Shown here one piece after another: positions 52,919-64,000 of a stretch of 64,000 nucleotides of DNA. The stretch covers positions 1,798,001 to 1,862,000 of the forward strand of contig CM024168.1 in the NCBI GenBank assembly GCA_013433145.1, in the 5' to 3' direction. The notes beneath the pieces are model-generated. The model did not search any database, was not told the DNA's origin, and saw nothing but the letters and a program-made list of their open reading frames with translations. The translations under genes were made by a program, and so were the position numbers. This DNA is from Ascaris suum (Eukaryota > Nematoda > Chromadorea > Rhabditida > Ascarididae). Each line of letters begins with the position of its first letter. The stretch's first letter is position 1.

Positions 52919-55586
52919 AAAACACTTTTTAAAGGTGTAGCTCAATAATCACTGCAAAAACGACTCTGAGAGGATTGATTTGAAAAAAAAAAAAGAGGAA
53001 ATGAGTTAATTGCCCAAATCACTCGTTTATTTATCTGATATCTCCAAGATTGACCAGTCAAGTGTTCAAATACAAAGAAAATTAAAATATAATTTTCCTC
53101 ACATCGGTTCTTCAAAAAAAAAAAAAAAAAAAAAAAGAAAAAAATTCCCCTCCGATTGCCGTTTCATCAATCTGCTCTCTTAGCATTGGAAATCTATTTT
53201 GTCGCTCGAAGAGGACTGAAAGTTTTTTTTTTACTCAAAATTCAAGCTCTTCGATTTTCTCTAAACTACTAATGGCATCGATTTTCTAAATTTGGGAGAA
53301 ATTTTTTTTTCTTTACAGCTTTCTATTCAACAGATTTTTTTCATTCATATATAAGAAAAAAAAATCCATATATAACTTTTTTTAAAAATGATTAAAATTT
53401 ATGATTCAAAAAAAAAATTTAATTTAATTTCAAAGACGAAAAAAAAAAGTGGAAAAATAATTGAGTCATAAATTTTCAATAGTCGATAATAAACTATTAT
53501 CGTTGAAATAGGTGAAGAATCGTTTAATTGTATCACAATGAGCGCTGAAACATTTTTTAAAAAACACTTTTGTTTCATTCACCACAATGCGCCATGAATA
53601 TTATCGTTTAGATGAGATTTAATAATGTTCTTTTTTTTTTTTTGTTTTTAAATCGAACACACTTATCATCATTTTCAATATTACATCTTGAATTGTATAG
53701 AAAAGAACTGTCTAAGAAATAAATGCAATCTTCATTTGAAAAAAAAAAAAAACAAATTATTACTCGAAGATTTTTCAAAATTTTTTATTTTTACTTAGTA
53801 GGAAAGAGATTTAAAGTTACTGTAGTTAAAGATTAGTTGGGGGGTTTTTTAAAGAAATAATATACTAAAATACTACAAAAAATATGAATATACTGAGGCG
53901 CAAATGACGCAAAAAGCAGTAACAAAAAAATCGAGACTTGGCTATTTGCCAACACTATGTTTATTGATTTATTGATTTACTACTATCATTTACTAACATT
54001 TATTGATTTACTATCATCATGTTCTAATTTCACAGAAAAAAATTTTTCAAAGAGCAAAAATACTTACTAAATAAATGAATGAAATTATGAATAAAAATAA
54101 GCGCTACGCTTCATTTCTAAATTGAAGAAAGAATTATCGTCTGTGCGAGAAAATATGGTCGGAAATAAAAAACCTAAAGGTAACCATCTTGCTATTACAA
54201 AATAAACTGCATTCCCCCTCCCCGAGTTGCCTTCTCCCTCATGCGAAACATAACCTTAACACAGCACATATCGAAAGACTTGAACACAAGCATAGAATTT
54301 ATTTGATTTCTCAAGACCCCAGAAGGTTTTAGTGAGTGGTGCAGAAAAGGAGAGGCAAGGGGATTATACCAAATCGTACGGTCATGATTACACCAGCAAA
54401 ATGATGTGGTCAAGGGGGGAGGGGGGAGGAGGAGATGAGATTATATTAGATCATACGATCATTTTTATCCGACAAATCGACAAAGAAATGAATAACAAGT
54501 AGTGATAATGGTATTCATATCATGCAACGAGAAGAAATCGGCAATGACCATTTATAGTTGGTCATCGCTAAAATATACATGCCCATCATCTTAATCTAAA
54601 ATAAACGACGAATTTCAAAGAATGCAAAGATTTTTATAAATTTTTTAAAAATTCAAGTTATATCTATAAAATAACATCAAAATTTCAATGTCATTACTAA
54701 AATAACACTTTTTAATTTGTAAATAAAAATAAAAGACACAATAATAGAACTATTTCAATGAGTGAAATGCATTAATATGTTGATATATATATCGAAGAAA
54801 AAATTTCCAAAATACCCAGCGAGGATTTCAAAAAAAAAAAAACCGACTATTTCTTCGTGAGAATGATTTTGAAAAAATTTCTTTGCCGAGAAAAAAATTC
54901 ATTCATAAGAATTGAGATGAAATTCATGAATCAAAAAAATTCTCAGAAAGAATTGCAATGTTTCGTTGAGAATTGCAATATTTTTCCACTTTTATTGCAA
55001 AAGTAATAAAATCGTCGGAGAACTTTGCAAAATTGAGAGTGACGTTCGTCATATAAGGAATTCCTCAAGCTTCATTCTACTTTGTACTACGATTAATTCG
55101 ATGAATAAGATAAGGAAATAAACACTTTTTTCATGTTACATTCTGATACGATGAAATTCTTTGAAGAGAATATATAAAAGTTAAAGATAGTTTATTATTG
55201 TAAACTTAATTAGAATCATCGTAATGGACGAATAATAAAGTATACCTTTCAAATACAATTATTTGCTGCATAGGAACGGATGGCGAAGAGGACGTGAGAC
55301 AATTATTTCATAAACGACGAACGTTAACGCTGCGCAGATATTTAATTTGGTCTTTAATTACCAAAATTGCAACTACAAAAGAATTGCTTATCACTCCACA
55401 ATTGCAAAACAATTGCAATTGAAAAACAATCACTGAATAGTTTGCAATAATTGCTAAACGCTTTATAACATTCAATGAATTATGACTATCTTCAACGATA
55501 TGAGTTCTCGTCTAGCATTTCGGTAGTGTAAATAAAATTCGAAAAGAAACGAATGAAATGAAGAAAAAAAAAATTTTTTTTTTTAG
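52919..55586. other. AT-rich stretch, nothing supported
   Basis: Long poly-A and poly-T runs, a purine island at 54415-54440 beside a C-rich segment at 54215. No gene signal. Confidence 0.4.
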
Positions 55587-55754
55587 ACGAAGAGCATTAG
55601 ATTAGAAGAGAACGGCGCCATACGATCGACGACTACTCAAACAACTGCTGGTGTCAAAAATGCCGATCGTTCTCGTGCTTTTGGCAAATCATCAAAAAAC
55701 ATATATCTTTTCATCGGAAATCAAACGTTTACGAAAATAAAACATGAAAATTAG
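55587..55754 (+). CDS. Candidate terminal exon after a strong acceptor
   Basis: A poly-T tract ending TTTTAG directly precedes 55 open codons: TKSIRLEENGAIRSTTTQTT, AGVKNADRSRAFGKSSKNIY and onward, then TAG. The first two thirds are GC-richer and protein-like. No domain recognised, and no partner exon was found. Confidence 0.28.
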   Translation, partial: TKSIRLEENGAIRSTTTQTTAGVKNADRSRAFGKSSKNIYLFIGNQTFTKIKHEN

Positions 55755-55994
55755 CCGACGTATTAAAAATACTCTTTAAAAAAAAATTTAAACTATATTA
55801 TTTTTTAAAGTTAATAGACCGTTGTTTTTTTTTTTTTAAAGGTCTTAGGAAATATATTTTAAGCTATTAGGATAAAAAAATTTGGAACAAATCCCATTTT
55901 CTTTGAAATGTTTGAAAATTTGGAATAATTCATTGGGGAAAAATCAATCGTAAATGTTTGAAGAAAAAAAAATCACTTTATAAACTCAAAAAAA

Positions 55995-56143
55995 TGACGT
56001 CATCAATCAATATCTGACCTATATATACCTCAATGTTTCGAACCTCAAGAGAAAATTTCCTATCAAAAATTCTACAACGCTAACTAGCAAAAGATAATAA
56101 AATTCTGCACATATTGTGCTAATAATAAAAATGTGTGACGTCA
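55995..56143. promoter_or_regulatory. Two CRE palindromes (TGACGTCA) 141 bp apart
   Basis: Full sites at 55995-56002 and 56136-56143, with half sites (AACGTCA, TGACGCA) just downstream. TGACGTCA is the consensus of CREB/ATF bZIP factors (established). A further site lies at 57864-57871. From base composition I would expect about one such 8-mer in the whole window. Confidence 0.5.
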
Positions 56144-56339
56144 TCGTGAAAACGTCATAGAATATTACAGCTAACCTATGACGCATTTATGATTTTCGTT
56201 TGTCGCACTATTTCACACACCATAAAATATGCATCATTACAACCGGTCGTGAATAGCGCACAGCTTTTGAGTCCAACTTGAATTGTGGTGCCAAACAGGT
56301 ATATGCTTTTTTCGCTGCACGTAGTTGGATGATGTCAGA

Positions 56340-56564
56340 ATGCTCCCTTCAACTCAAAGCAACCCCTCCATGCCAAAATCTTTCAACGATACCAGTATCC
56401 ACCGTAGAAAATTATTGTTCTACAAGACGCATAGCAAAATATGGAAGAAAACCTTTGCAGATTTTTATAGAATTCAGCGCAATATGAGCGCCGATACTCG
56501 AAATCATGCTAGATTTCTGCAAAACATTTCTGAGCAAAAGTACTGGAAAAAAAAGAAAGAATGA
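56340..56564 (+). CDS. Candidate 74-residue frame, basic protein
   Basis: An ATG directly after a GATGTCAG acceptor-like sequence opens MLPSTQSNPSMPKSFNDTSI, then HRRKLLFYKTHSKIWKKTFA and so on to a TGA. Rich in Lys, Arg and aromatic residues. No domain recognised. It lies about 200 bp downstream of two CRE sites. Confidence 0.25.
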   Translation: MLPSTQSNPSMPKSFNDTSIHRRKLLFYKTHSKIWKKTFADFYRIQRNMSADTRNHARFLQNISEQKYWKKKKE

Positions 56565-56740
56565 AAGCAAAATCAACGTGAAAGAAAGCAAAAAAAAAAA
56601 ACTTGTCGCGAAACGTGAAACAGGCGATTCAGATAATATGTAATAACATGATGCCGTAAAGCAATTTTCTGGGTGCAACAACATCGGCAATTTCCGTTAG
56701 AACAACGAAAGACAAGGTTGTTTTTTTTTTCTTCAGGAAA

Positions 56741-56974
56741 ATGGCGCCAAACGAATCGGCGCCCTCAAAAAGGGCGCAAATATTTTTCGCCGAAATGTTT
56801 ATGCAGCGATCATCTCCTTCAATAGAGCAAGAGCAAACTTTCCTCTATGATTCATCGTCTATCACTAAATCATCACGTACGAAACGACGATTATTGATAT
56901 GTGCCATCAATGGTATACAATATTGCCGTCTACCGCGAAGTTGTTCATGTTTCAATGAGTATAGCATAGTATAG
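56741..56974 (+). CDS. Candidate 77-residue frame after a strong acceptor
   Basis: A long T tract ending TTCTTCAG is followed five bases later by an ATG opening MAPNESAPSKRAQIFFAEMF. This fits a coding exon after a 5' UTR intron or a trans-splice acceptor. A donor (ATG/GTATAC) near 56914 may end it sooner. All three frames are partly open near the start, which weakens the case. No family recognised. Confidence 0.27.
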   Translation: MAPNESAPSKRAQIFFAEMFMQRSSPSIEQEQTFLYDSSSITKSSRTKRRLLICAINGIQYCRLPRSCSCFNEYSIV

Positions 56975-57377
56975 CACAATTCAATAGTTTAACACAATTA
57001 TGTGCTATAACATATCAATAATATTGCCCACATTGTAATAAAATATCCAATATTGTAAAGTTATATGCCATAGAATTTACATGTTTTACAATAAAGATAA
57101 TACGCTATACTATACAATGGCTAAGCACTTATCATAGTAGTAAAACGTTGAAATATTCCAAAATAAACTTGAGCATTTTGAGTGATCTTAAAGTTGTTCG
57201 TAAAATGTAATACAGTATTTCGAAGTAAACTTCTAGAGGGAATATTTTCTGATGGTAAATTGGTCGAATATTTCTTGACAATTTCCTAATACGTTGTACT
57301 GCGAGGATTTAAAATAAAACAATGAGTCCAGCGCCTAGTACATTCCTTTTTGCGATATTCGGCCATTTGCATGATGG

Positions 57378-57518
57378 TCAATGGCATGTGCCGCAATGGG
57401 AAGGGGGGATCTGAAATTGAATAAAGGAGAGTTATGTACCTGTTTATGTTCCTCGACTTGAGAAGACTGACGCTTTTCGAATAAGTTGTTGAGATGCAAA
57501 AGTTGCGGCCTAACAAAA
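57378..57518 (-). CDS. Candidate two-part exon with a possible 29-nt intron
   Basis: The minus-strand acceptor TTTCTGGCAG precedes FVRPQLLHLNNLFEKRQSSQ then VEEHKQ, ending at a CAG/GTACAT donor (57439). A TTTATTCAATTTCAG acceptor follows after only 29 nt, and the joined phase-0 frame ends IPPSHCGTCH and stop. Without splicing a different frame (57286-57516) is open for 76 codons. Either or neither may be real. No family recognised. Confidence 0.22.
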
Positions 57519-57863
57519 CTGCCAGAAATTCAAAATGAGTTATACTACCTTAGCTTACGGCATATTATAAAAAAACTGGTCATACCTTATTTCACCTCAT
57601 ATACATCGATGCATAATCACAGTCACCTGGGGAAAGAGTGAATTTGAGAAGGAATGTTGGTGCAAAGGTCGGAACCGAGGAATGGGATTTTAAAGAAGAG
57701 ATACGCGTACTTCTTTTAAATAGTAATTTAATTGATAATCCAACTGCAATTTAAGGAGGAATTAAATTAATGAAACAGATGAATCAACTAGCAAGTCTCG
57801 CAATACCTGCAGCACACCGTTGATTTTCATATCCTAGAGAACGCACCGTTTAGTGGAAGCCGA

Positions 57864-57871
57864 TGACGTCA
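57864..57871. promoter_or_regulatory. CRE palindrome (TGACGTCA)
   Basis: Third full site within 1.9 kb; a fourth, isolated one is at 46941-46948. Confidence 0.45.
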
Positions 57872-58679
57872 CCGTAAGGGAGAGGATCGCAAGCCATCGA
57901 GATCAGCACTCAATCAATCAACTGTCACTGTTAGCGTTAATATGCATTCTTATGCGCTTTTTGTGATATTAATATACGCTTGCAGTAAATTCCTTCACAC
58001 ATCCTTTCATTTAGAAATATATCATGCCGTGCCCCTCCCTCCTCCTCGTTTCCCTTCCCCATTCCTGACCTAAAACCCCTTCCCCTTCCCCATCACCAGA
58101 ATCACATACCTCCTTCGCCCATAGTACTTATCGTTTTCTTCTAAAATCTGTCCAGAATCACCAGTATCAACATTGATATCCGAGTGTTGCTATTCAAACT
58201 CCAGGCATTGGCTCATTTGGAAGTAGATTAAGACAACCCAAAGTTCGGGGATCATAAGTCTTCAGAATTGGAAAAAAAAATTCCTTGAATGAGAGAAGAG
58301 GGTATGGGGGGTGTGGGGATGTAGAAGGTCACATCACTAGACAATCTTCTTCATAACTCATTGCGGTAATGTGATGGTTATATGGTCACAATAGTGAATT
58401 TCCACACACTATATCATTATTGCAAATCTAAATGAAATCTCCATATGCCGATCACTAATGGATGCATAAAGGCGCAAATATTTTCACTGAAAAACTCAAC
58501 GGGAAAATTTTCTAATTAAAGGCGGAAAGTGAAAATGTGATACAAATATAGCAATGCTTTGCTAGTATTTTTTTTCTTTTGTTCGTTTACTTATTCTACT
58601 TCATGCAATTTATCATTTAATTATCACTCAAATTCTTTGTTCACTTTCCTATCGATTGTTTTATTAAGTGGCAACAGTT

Positions 58680-59335
58680 GCATCGAATGTATGCCATTCC
58701 ATTGCAAACTCTCATCTTGATGCTATGGGGGCGAACATGAGTGATTTCTAGCCTTGCTCCACAATAAGGAAGTAAATGTTAGGGTTTTTATATATTCGTG
58801 CTCTTTAACGACCTAGGATTTTTATTTCTTTCCTTGACGCCCACAACGCTTAAATCACTGACATTATGTGGCTTGCGTTACTTTTACGTCTACCGTATCG
58901 TGTGGAATAAAACAACTGGGGTTGCGAATTCTCAATATTTCAACAAGAGGTTTATTTGAGGAAAGAGATTTTATTGGCATAATACCTCCACCGGAAGCAG
59001 CGACTTTTGAGTGTTATCTTTTAATGGTGTTCCCGAACAAAAAGTTTGAATTTTTGGCCTTATGACCATCTCACATCAGAACTCATGAATGATCCTAATA
59101 AATCTTTGGTTCATAAAAGTTGGAGCGACGAATCGTGCTCAGATCGAGTGAGGCAGTCGAATAGTTAGAGTGCCTTTTCTGAGTGCATAATGCTCAAGTT
59201 CATTTCTTTTTCAAAGGTCAGCAAGTTGATAACAGGTTTCTATTGGAACTACAAGAAACTATGTAGGATTATATCGGTATTTAAATGGTTTAACATTGAG
59301 AACTAATCAGCTGAGTTCGCAAATTTTCGAGGTAA
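58680..59335 (+). pseudogene. Inverted duplicate, arm A: 3' part of an unknown gene
   Basis: The final 65 codons run to a TGA at 59063-59065 and include GIKQLGLRILNISTRGLFEE and IIPPPEAATFECYLLMVFPN. AATAAA lies about 30 nt after the stop. The same sequence occurs in reverse at 60545-61200. Upstream of 58862 this arm matches the other only partly, with stops and indels, so it looks like the degenerate copy. No family recognised. Confidence 0.6.
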
Positions 59336-59389
59336 TCAGCCATTTATAAATTTGTTCTTTAGTATTTATTATTCATAACGCTTTTTATG

Positions 59390-59610
59390 TTTCTTTGTAT
59401 TTGTGTTTGTGGCGTGTCTATGCGTGTGTGCTGTATGTCTGTCTGCGTATTTACGTATGTATGCCGGTGGTTAAGTGGCCGTACATGCGTCTGTGTGTCT
59501 GTGCACGTATGTCTGTGTGCGGATGTACGTTTATGTGTGTGGATGTGTTTGCGTGCATGTGTACTTATGCGTTTTGTACTTATGTATGCGCGCTTGTTGT
59601 TTAAATGTGT
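59390..59610. repeat. TG-rich mixed microsatellite
   Basis: Interrupted TG, TATG and TCTG units in the spacer between the inverted arms. The open frames here are Cys/Val repeats from the simple sequence. Confidence 0.85.
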
Positions 59611-60812
59611 GTTTACAGATACTCTCTATGTGAGCGACAGGAGGTGGTCCTTGCTAGCCGACTCGTTGCTATGCGAGCAATTTTTCAATACGAAAAAAAA
59701 AAGGTTTGCCACCGAGTGCCAATGCAAAGCTGGCTAGAGCTAAGCAGTCAGTCAATCAGAGTTGTTTGGCCACAGTGCATTAGGCCAAAGGCCCAACTCT
59801 AGGCTATTAGCAGCGAGTGAACGTGCCAAATAATGTGTGCAATCCACGGCAAATGTTGTTTACTTTAAGCTAAGGGATCACGGCAGCAAACAGTAACAAC
59901 AGATCTCCCCAACCTCCTCTTCGCATTCTACCCTCCCCTCCTCTCCTTTCCTCATTGAAAATGTTTCGACCAATTGATAGAGAACGCTTCAGAATTACTG
60001 CAAAGGTGTTTTGTAAAGCTTTGAAATGCACAGAAAGATCACATTACAGTTCACTTTGAAATTCAAGAGTAGTTTTTGTGTATCATGAATGGAATATCCG
60101 AGAGAGACCGAATATATAATGCAATAAAATGACAAATAGAGAGGAATGCATAACAATTCAACGTCTTTTTCATCCACAATCCCAAATACTGGCAGCTTTT
60201 CCCCCCTACCTCTCTAGCTTTTCCAGTTTCAGTTTCGAGCGTCAGTTCCGAGGTTTCACTTGAGAACTTCACCTATTAATTATGGGTCTTCGGTAGCGAG
60301 GGGAGAGATAATGGCTAGAGCAACATGACATGACCCCATCCTCATATTGAACCGGAGAGGGATGGTGAGCCCACATATACTTCAGCATAATTTAAAACTA
60401 CAAAAAAACTGACAGGAAATCACAAGTAGAAATGCGGAAAACTCTAGGCGAATTAAAAATGCAAGTGAGAAAGGGTGCAGATATAAATTTAGGAAGCATT
60501 ATGAACAGTAGTTAATAATTAACGAATTTGTAAAGAAGTGCCTACCTCAGAAATTTTCAAACTCATTTAGTCAGTTCTCATTATCGAATACGTTTAAATA
60601 CCGATATAATCCTACATAGTTTCTTGTAGTTCCAATAGAAACCTGTTATCAACTTGCTGACCTTTGAAAAAGAAATGAACTTGAGCATTATGCACTCAGA
60701 AAAGGCACTCTAACTATTCGACTGCCTCACTCGATCTGAGCACGATTCGTCGCTCCAACTTTTATGAACCAAAGATTTATTAGGATCATTCATGAGTTCT
60801 GATGTGAGATGG

Positions 60813-61407
60813 TCATAATGCCAAAAATTCAAACTTTTTGTTCGGGAACACCATTAAAAGATAACACTCAAAAGTCGCTGCTTCTGGTGGAGGTATTATG
60901 CCAATAAAATCTCTTTCCTCAAATAAACCTCTTTTTGAAATATTGGGAATTCGCAACCCCAGTTGTTTTATTCCACACGATACGGTAGACGTGAAAGTAA
61001 CGCAAGAAACATAATGTGGATGACTTAAGCGTTGTTGGGGGTGAAGGAAAGAAGCAAAAGTCCTATATCGCCAAAGAACACGAGCACATAAAGCCATAAT
61101 ATCAGCTTCTTTATTGTGAAGCGAATCTAGAAACAACTTCTGTTCGCCTCGCAGCATCAACGGTGAGTTTCTCGTCGAATGGCATACAATAAATGCAACT
61201 GTTACCATTTAATAAGCAGTCGGAATAAGGAGAGATATGCTCAACATTCACTATCGGATTCAGGATTTCCGGAATCGGGTAGAGATCTTTTTGAAGGAAT
61301 GAAAGGATTTTCATGAGAACATCCTTTAATTTTTGAAAAATAACAACAAATGTCATATAAACATAACTACTACAAGTTATTCCCTGCATTTTTTTGAGCA
61401 AAAACAA
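60813..61407 (-). CDS. Inverted duplicate, arm B: longer copy of the unknown gene, one frameshift
   Basis: Two overlapping open frames lie on the minus strand. The first (61407-61111) includes KDLYPIPEILNPIVNVEHIS and LLNGNSCIYCMPFDEKL. The second (61208-60813) includes EQKLFLDSLHNKEADIMALC and ends PNKKFEFLAL. Arm A matches across the junction, so both belong to one gene; the frame shift at about 61140-61190 is either a break or a missed splice. The C-terminus and following AATAAA are shared with arm A. No family recognised. Confidence 0.5.
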
Positions 61408-61836
61408 CGGGAATTTCTCCTAAATTATCACTAAACTTGACACTTTTTCTCCACCTCAAGCGTAGAAAAACAAAGGAAGAATATGATGGATTAGTGGTAA
61501 GGTATGAGTAGAAAACCTCTTTCACCTGGTTGACGAAAAAATCTCCCACGCAGAAAATAATTCATAAATTATATTCAAGCGTTTTTTTATAGGCTGCAGC
61601 GTATCAAAAAAACTTCCACTCAATTTCCCCTTTGACAAATTTCGCGTCGGCGAGCAGTCGCTTAGCGCTTATCAGCGGCTAGGTTATCACTAGGTCATCC
61701 GCCTTGGAGTTTCTATTCAAGCTATGCGGTCTACTCAACATATTCGAGTTTATGATATTTTTATAGAATTAATAAGTTAGCTCAGGGGAAATAAATTTGC
61801 CAATCGCTGTTCTCAGTGAGATGATTTAAAATATAA

Positions 61837-62010
61837 GTACAAATAAAATTGGGAATACCATACAATTTGAACAGAAACCCCGGAGCTCTAAAGCGTCCAG
61901 CTCTGGACGAATGCAATGCCACTGAGAAGAACATAGCCTTTTACAATCAATTAATCATGCAAGAGTTTGATTTTAGTTTAATAGAGGACAGAAAAACTAC
62001 CACTGCCTAG
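61837..62010 (+). pseudogene. Protein-like open segment 1 of an unknown gene or relic
   Basis: Open for 57 codons: VQIKLGIPYNLNRNPGALKR, PALDECNATEKNIAFYNQLI and onward, then TAG. The same frame resumes beyond two stops (SQPERTGINHFKRWVKRFQ near 62058). The composition is strongly protein-like for AT-rich DNA. No family recognised. Confidence 0.35.
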
Positions 62011-62050
62011 TATTGTATAGATATGCGCTCACAATAGTGGAAAAACATAA

Positions 62051-62233
62051 TTATTTCCCAGCCGGAACGTACTGGCATCAACCACTTCAAACGTTGGGTC
62101 AAGAGATTTCAAGGTAACATCGGATCGTTACGAAGACGACAAAATAGTTCCTGAATCTTTCATAACGCTCAAGTTCATGAGTCGCAAAGTGCCTGAAATT
62201 TTTGAAAATTTAGAGAGTTGTGATGAGGCGTAA
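62051..62233 (+). pseudogene. Protein-like open segment 2
   Basis: Open for 60 codons in another frame: RNVLASTTSNVGSRDFKVTS, DRYEDDKIVPESFITLKFMS and RKVPEIFENLESCDEA, then TAA. It starts beside a good acceptor (TTATTTCCCAG before 62062), so it may be a terminal exon instead of a relic. No family recognised. Confidence 0.35.
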
Positions 62234-62429
62234 AAATTCGTGATTTAAGTCTCAATTTTGTTCATCGTAAAACGCCCACCATAGACTCGACTGTGACAGA
62301 AAAAAAAAAGACCTGAAGAAGTGTATACGAAAGAGGATGCTTAAATGCAAAGTGCACAATTAAGCGCAACTGAATGGAACATAGAATAGGACGCTTAACA
62401 AAATGCCGGAAATGTTTTTTTTTTGTGTA

Positions 62430-62670
62430 ACGCTGCAATCATTGCTGACACTCCAAAACGAATCGAATCACTCGTTTTGTTTGAAGATTTAGAACATGCC
62501 AGACGGTACTCGAATTGGCTCACATTGATGATTAGCCTAAGCCTCTTTAAGTAGCAGCCAATAGCGACATCGACAAATATGAAGCGTTAACATTATTGTC
62601 CAAGAAGCAAGCAACTGCTATGATTTTATATCATTGCAGAATCTACGTGCAAGATCACAACACTTTTTAA
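62430..62670 (+). pseudogene. Protein-like open segments 3 and 4
   Basis: One frame reads NAAIIADTPKRIESLVLFED then LEHARRYSNWL and stops near 62552. Another reads VAANSDIDKYEALTLLSKKQ then ATAMILYHCRIYVQDHNTF. Together with segments 1 and 2 they suggest one plus-strand coding region broken by stops and frame changes, or exons whose borders I cannot place. Confidence 0.3.
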
Positions 62671-62931
62671 AGTTGGTTTCTGAGGCTATACTATTTTCTG
62701 GAGTCAGTTTCCATCGGTTTCTAGACTTATAATGCAAGCGTCGAGTAATACTGCTTCAGCCTCATTTGGATATCGTCTGTCAATAATGTACAGCGCCGAC
62801 ACCTTAACTTAAAAACAACGCCACTCTAGCACTAAAACCTTGCCCGTTCATTTCCACAACAAGCACAAAAACAAAGACAGTGACATAAAGAGAATCGTTC
62901 GTATGAGAAAGACCTTTAGTTGTAAATCGAT

Positions 62932-63168
62932 ATGCACAGCAAAGTTCAGGCGTCAAAGCAGATTAGGATGACACGCGATGACAAGAATTCACAAATTAGC
63001 GAACGAAATACCAACAAGCATGAGGCGGAGTCGATAATTATGCTCCGTCAGTCAGTATTGAATATGCCACCAACATTCATGCCAGCTATCTGTCGTCTTG
63101 GAAGCAGCTGGCTAGCCAACTCATCGTGCCTAATCTTGCTTGTCCAACTTTATGCATCTAGGCAATAA
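62932..63168 (+). CDS. Candidate 78-residue frame
   Basis: An ATG opens MHSKVQASKQIRMTRDDKNS, then ISERNTNKHEAESIIMLRQS and a more hydrophobic end, stop at 63166. GC is above the flanks and it follows the protein-like segments at 61.8-62.7 kb on the same strand. No domain recognised. Confidence 0.28.
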   Translation: MHSKVQASKQIRMTRDDKNSQISERNTNKHEAESIIMLRQSVLNMPPTFMPAICRLGSSWLANSSCLILLVQLYASRQ

Positions 63169-63414
63169 TAATATGCCTTCAAACAGTCTCAAACTCAGAA
63201 TTTAGACGAGGACGAAGCGCATAGTGGAATTTAAACATCTTTCAAAGACAGACCAGAGAAAAATAGAAGGACAAGAGATGGTGGATGGGAAAGAAAAATG
63301 CCACGAGAAAATTACTCGCGAATCGCTATCACAATAAAAAGGCGCTTTGAGCATTTTTAAACGAAGCCGAACTGGTTAGATCTATCGTTGCTATGAGAAA
63401 TCATCGTTTCCTCC

Positions 63415-63416
<2 letters not shown>

Positions 63417-63496
<80 letters not shown>
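63417..63496. repeat. (CT)n microsatellite
   Basis: Uninterrupted CT dinucleotide run of about 80 bp. Confidence 0.98.
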
Positions 63497-63498
<2 letters not shown>

Positions 63499-64000
63499 TG
63501 CTTTAATGATTGGAATCAAAAATTTATTAATTTAAAAAAAAAACAGAACAAAAAACTAATATTCATAGGAGTTTATAGGAGAATATCATAAACCCCCCAA
63601 ATAAGTTCAATCAAAAAACCTATCGTTGTTATTCCAATACAGAGCACAATACCGATAATCTAACAAAGAGCGCATAATCAACGCATCAATTCGCACTAGC
63701 TGTATAATTAAGGGCGGTCACTTTTGCATCTATGAACGTTATCTGGAGATTAGAAGCTTTGATTGGAAATGTTCTCTTTCTTGAAGAGCTCGAATATGCA
63801 AAACGATCTACAAGAATTTTTCTAAACAACAAAAAATTACTTCAAACAAATCGCTACTTTATAAGAAAATAAATTATTGACACTTCGGAATTACTACTGT
63901 ATTTATACAGTAATTTTTATGACTGTTACAGTATCCGCAAATACTAATGATTTGTTATGAAGTTGTTAAAGGTATAGATTCCATTTCTAATATTTACTAA

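Noticed and set aside
59387..59604. Cys/Val-rich frames of 69-116 codons
   Set aside because: They are products of the TG-rich microsatellite.

Overview
The window looks like gene-poor, AT-rich nuclear DNA of an invertebrate animal. No open frame of bacterial size exists. The few convincing coding pieces are short, GC-richer islands bounded by GT and AG splice signals. Long (TA)n, (CT)n and AAAT-type microsatellites, homopolymers and pyrimidine-rich islands fill much of the rest. I cannot name the species or phylum with confidence.

The best gene is an inhibitory-SMAD-like (SMAD6/7/Dad family) gene on the minus strand, running from about 8522 down to 2760 and probably off the left edge. I reconstructed it by hand from seven exon pieces. 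It has an N-terminal LWRLR motif, an MH1 domain with an LWRW core and the zinc-binding CCNPYH signature, and a Pro/Ser-rich linker. Intron phases agree at every junction except inside exon 3, where the frame must shift once. The MH2 domain is not visible and presumably lies beyond base 1.

From 8.5 to 41 kb I see mostly non-coding DNA: long (TA)n tracts, minisatellites at 17.4, 22.8-23.25 and 24.9 kb, and a few single-exon candidates (12.36, 22.5, 33.65 kb). A decayed reading frame lies at 26.7 kb. A perfect 24-bp inverted repeat sits at 38.8 kb.

From 41 to 64 kb there is a minus-strand terminal exon with a PPR-like motif (41.45-41.67 kb), an 18-bp minisatellite (44.3 kb) and a near-perfect 62-bp triplication (45.5 kb). 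A group of CRE-like TGACGTCA sites lies near several unrecognised exon candidates (55.6-57.9 kb). A tail-to-tail inverted gene duplication (58.7-61.4 kb) has arms whose identity rises to complete in the shared 3' region. The right end (61.8-63.2 kb) carries several protein-like open segments of an unrecognised gene or relic, then a long (CT)n tract. Beyond the SMAD gene, no candidates can be linked into a pathway.
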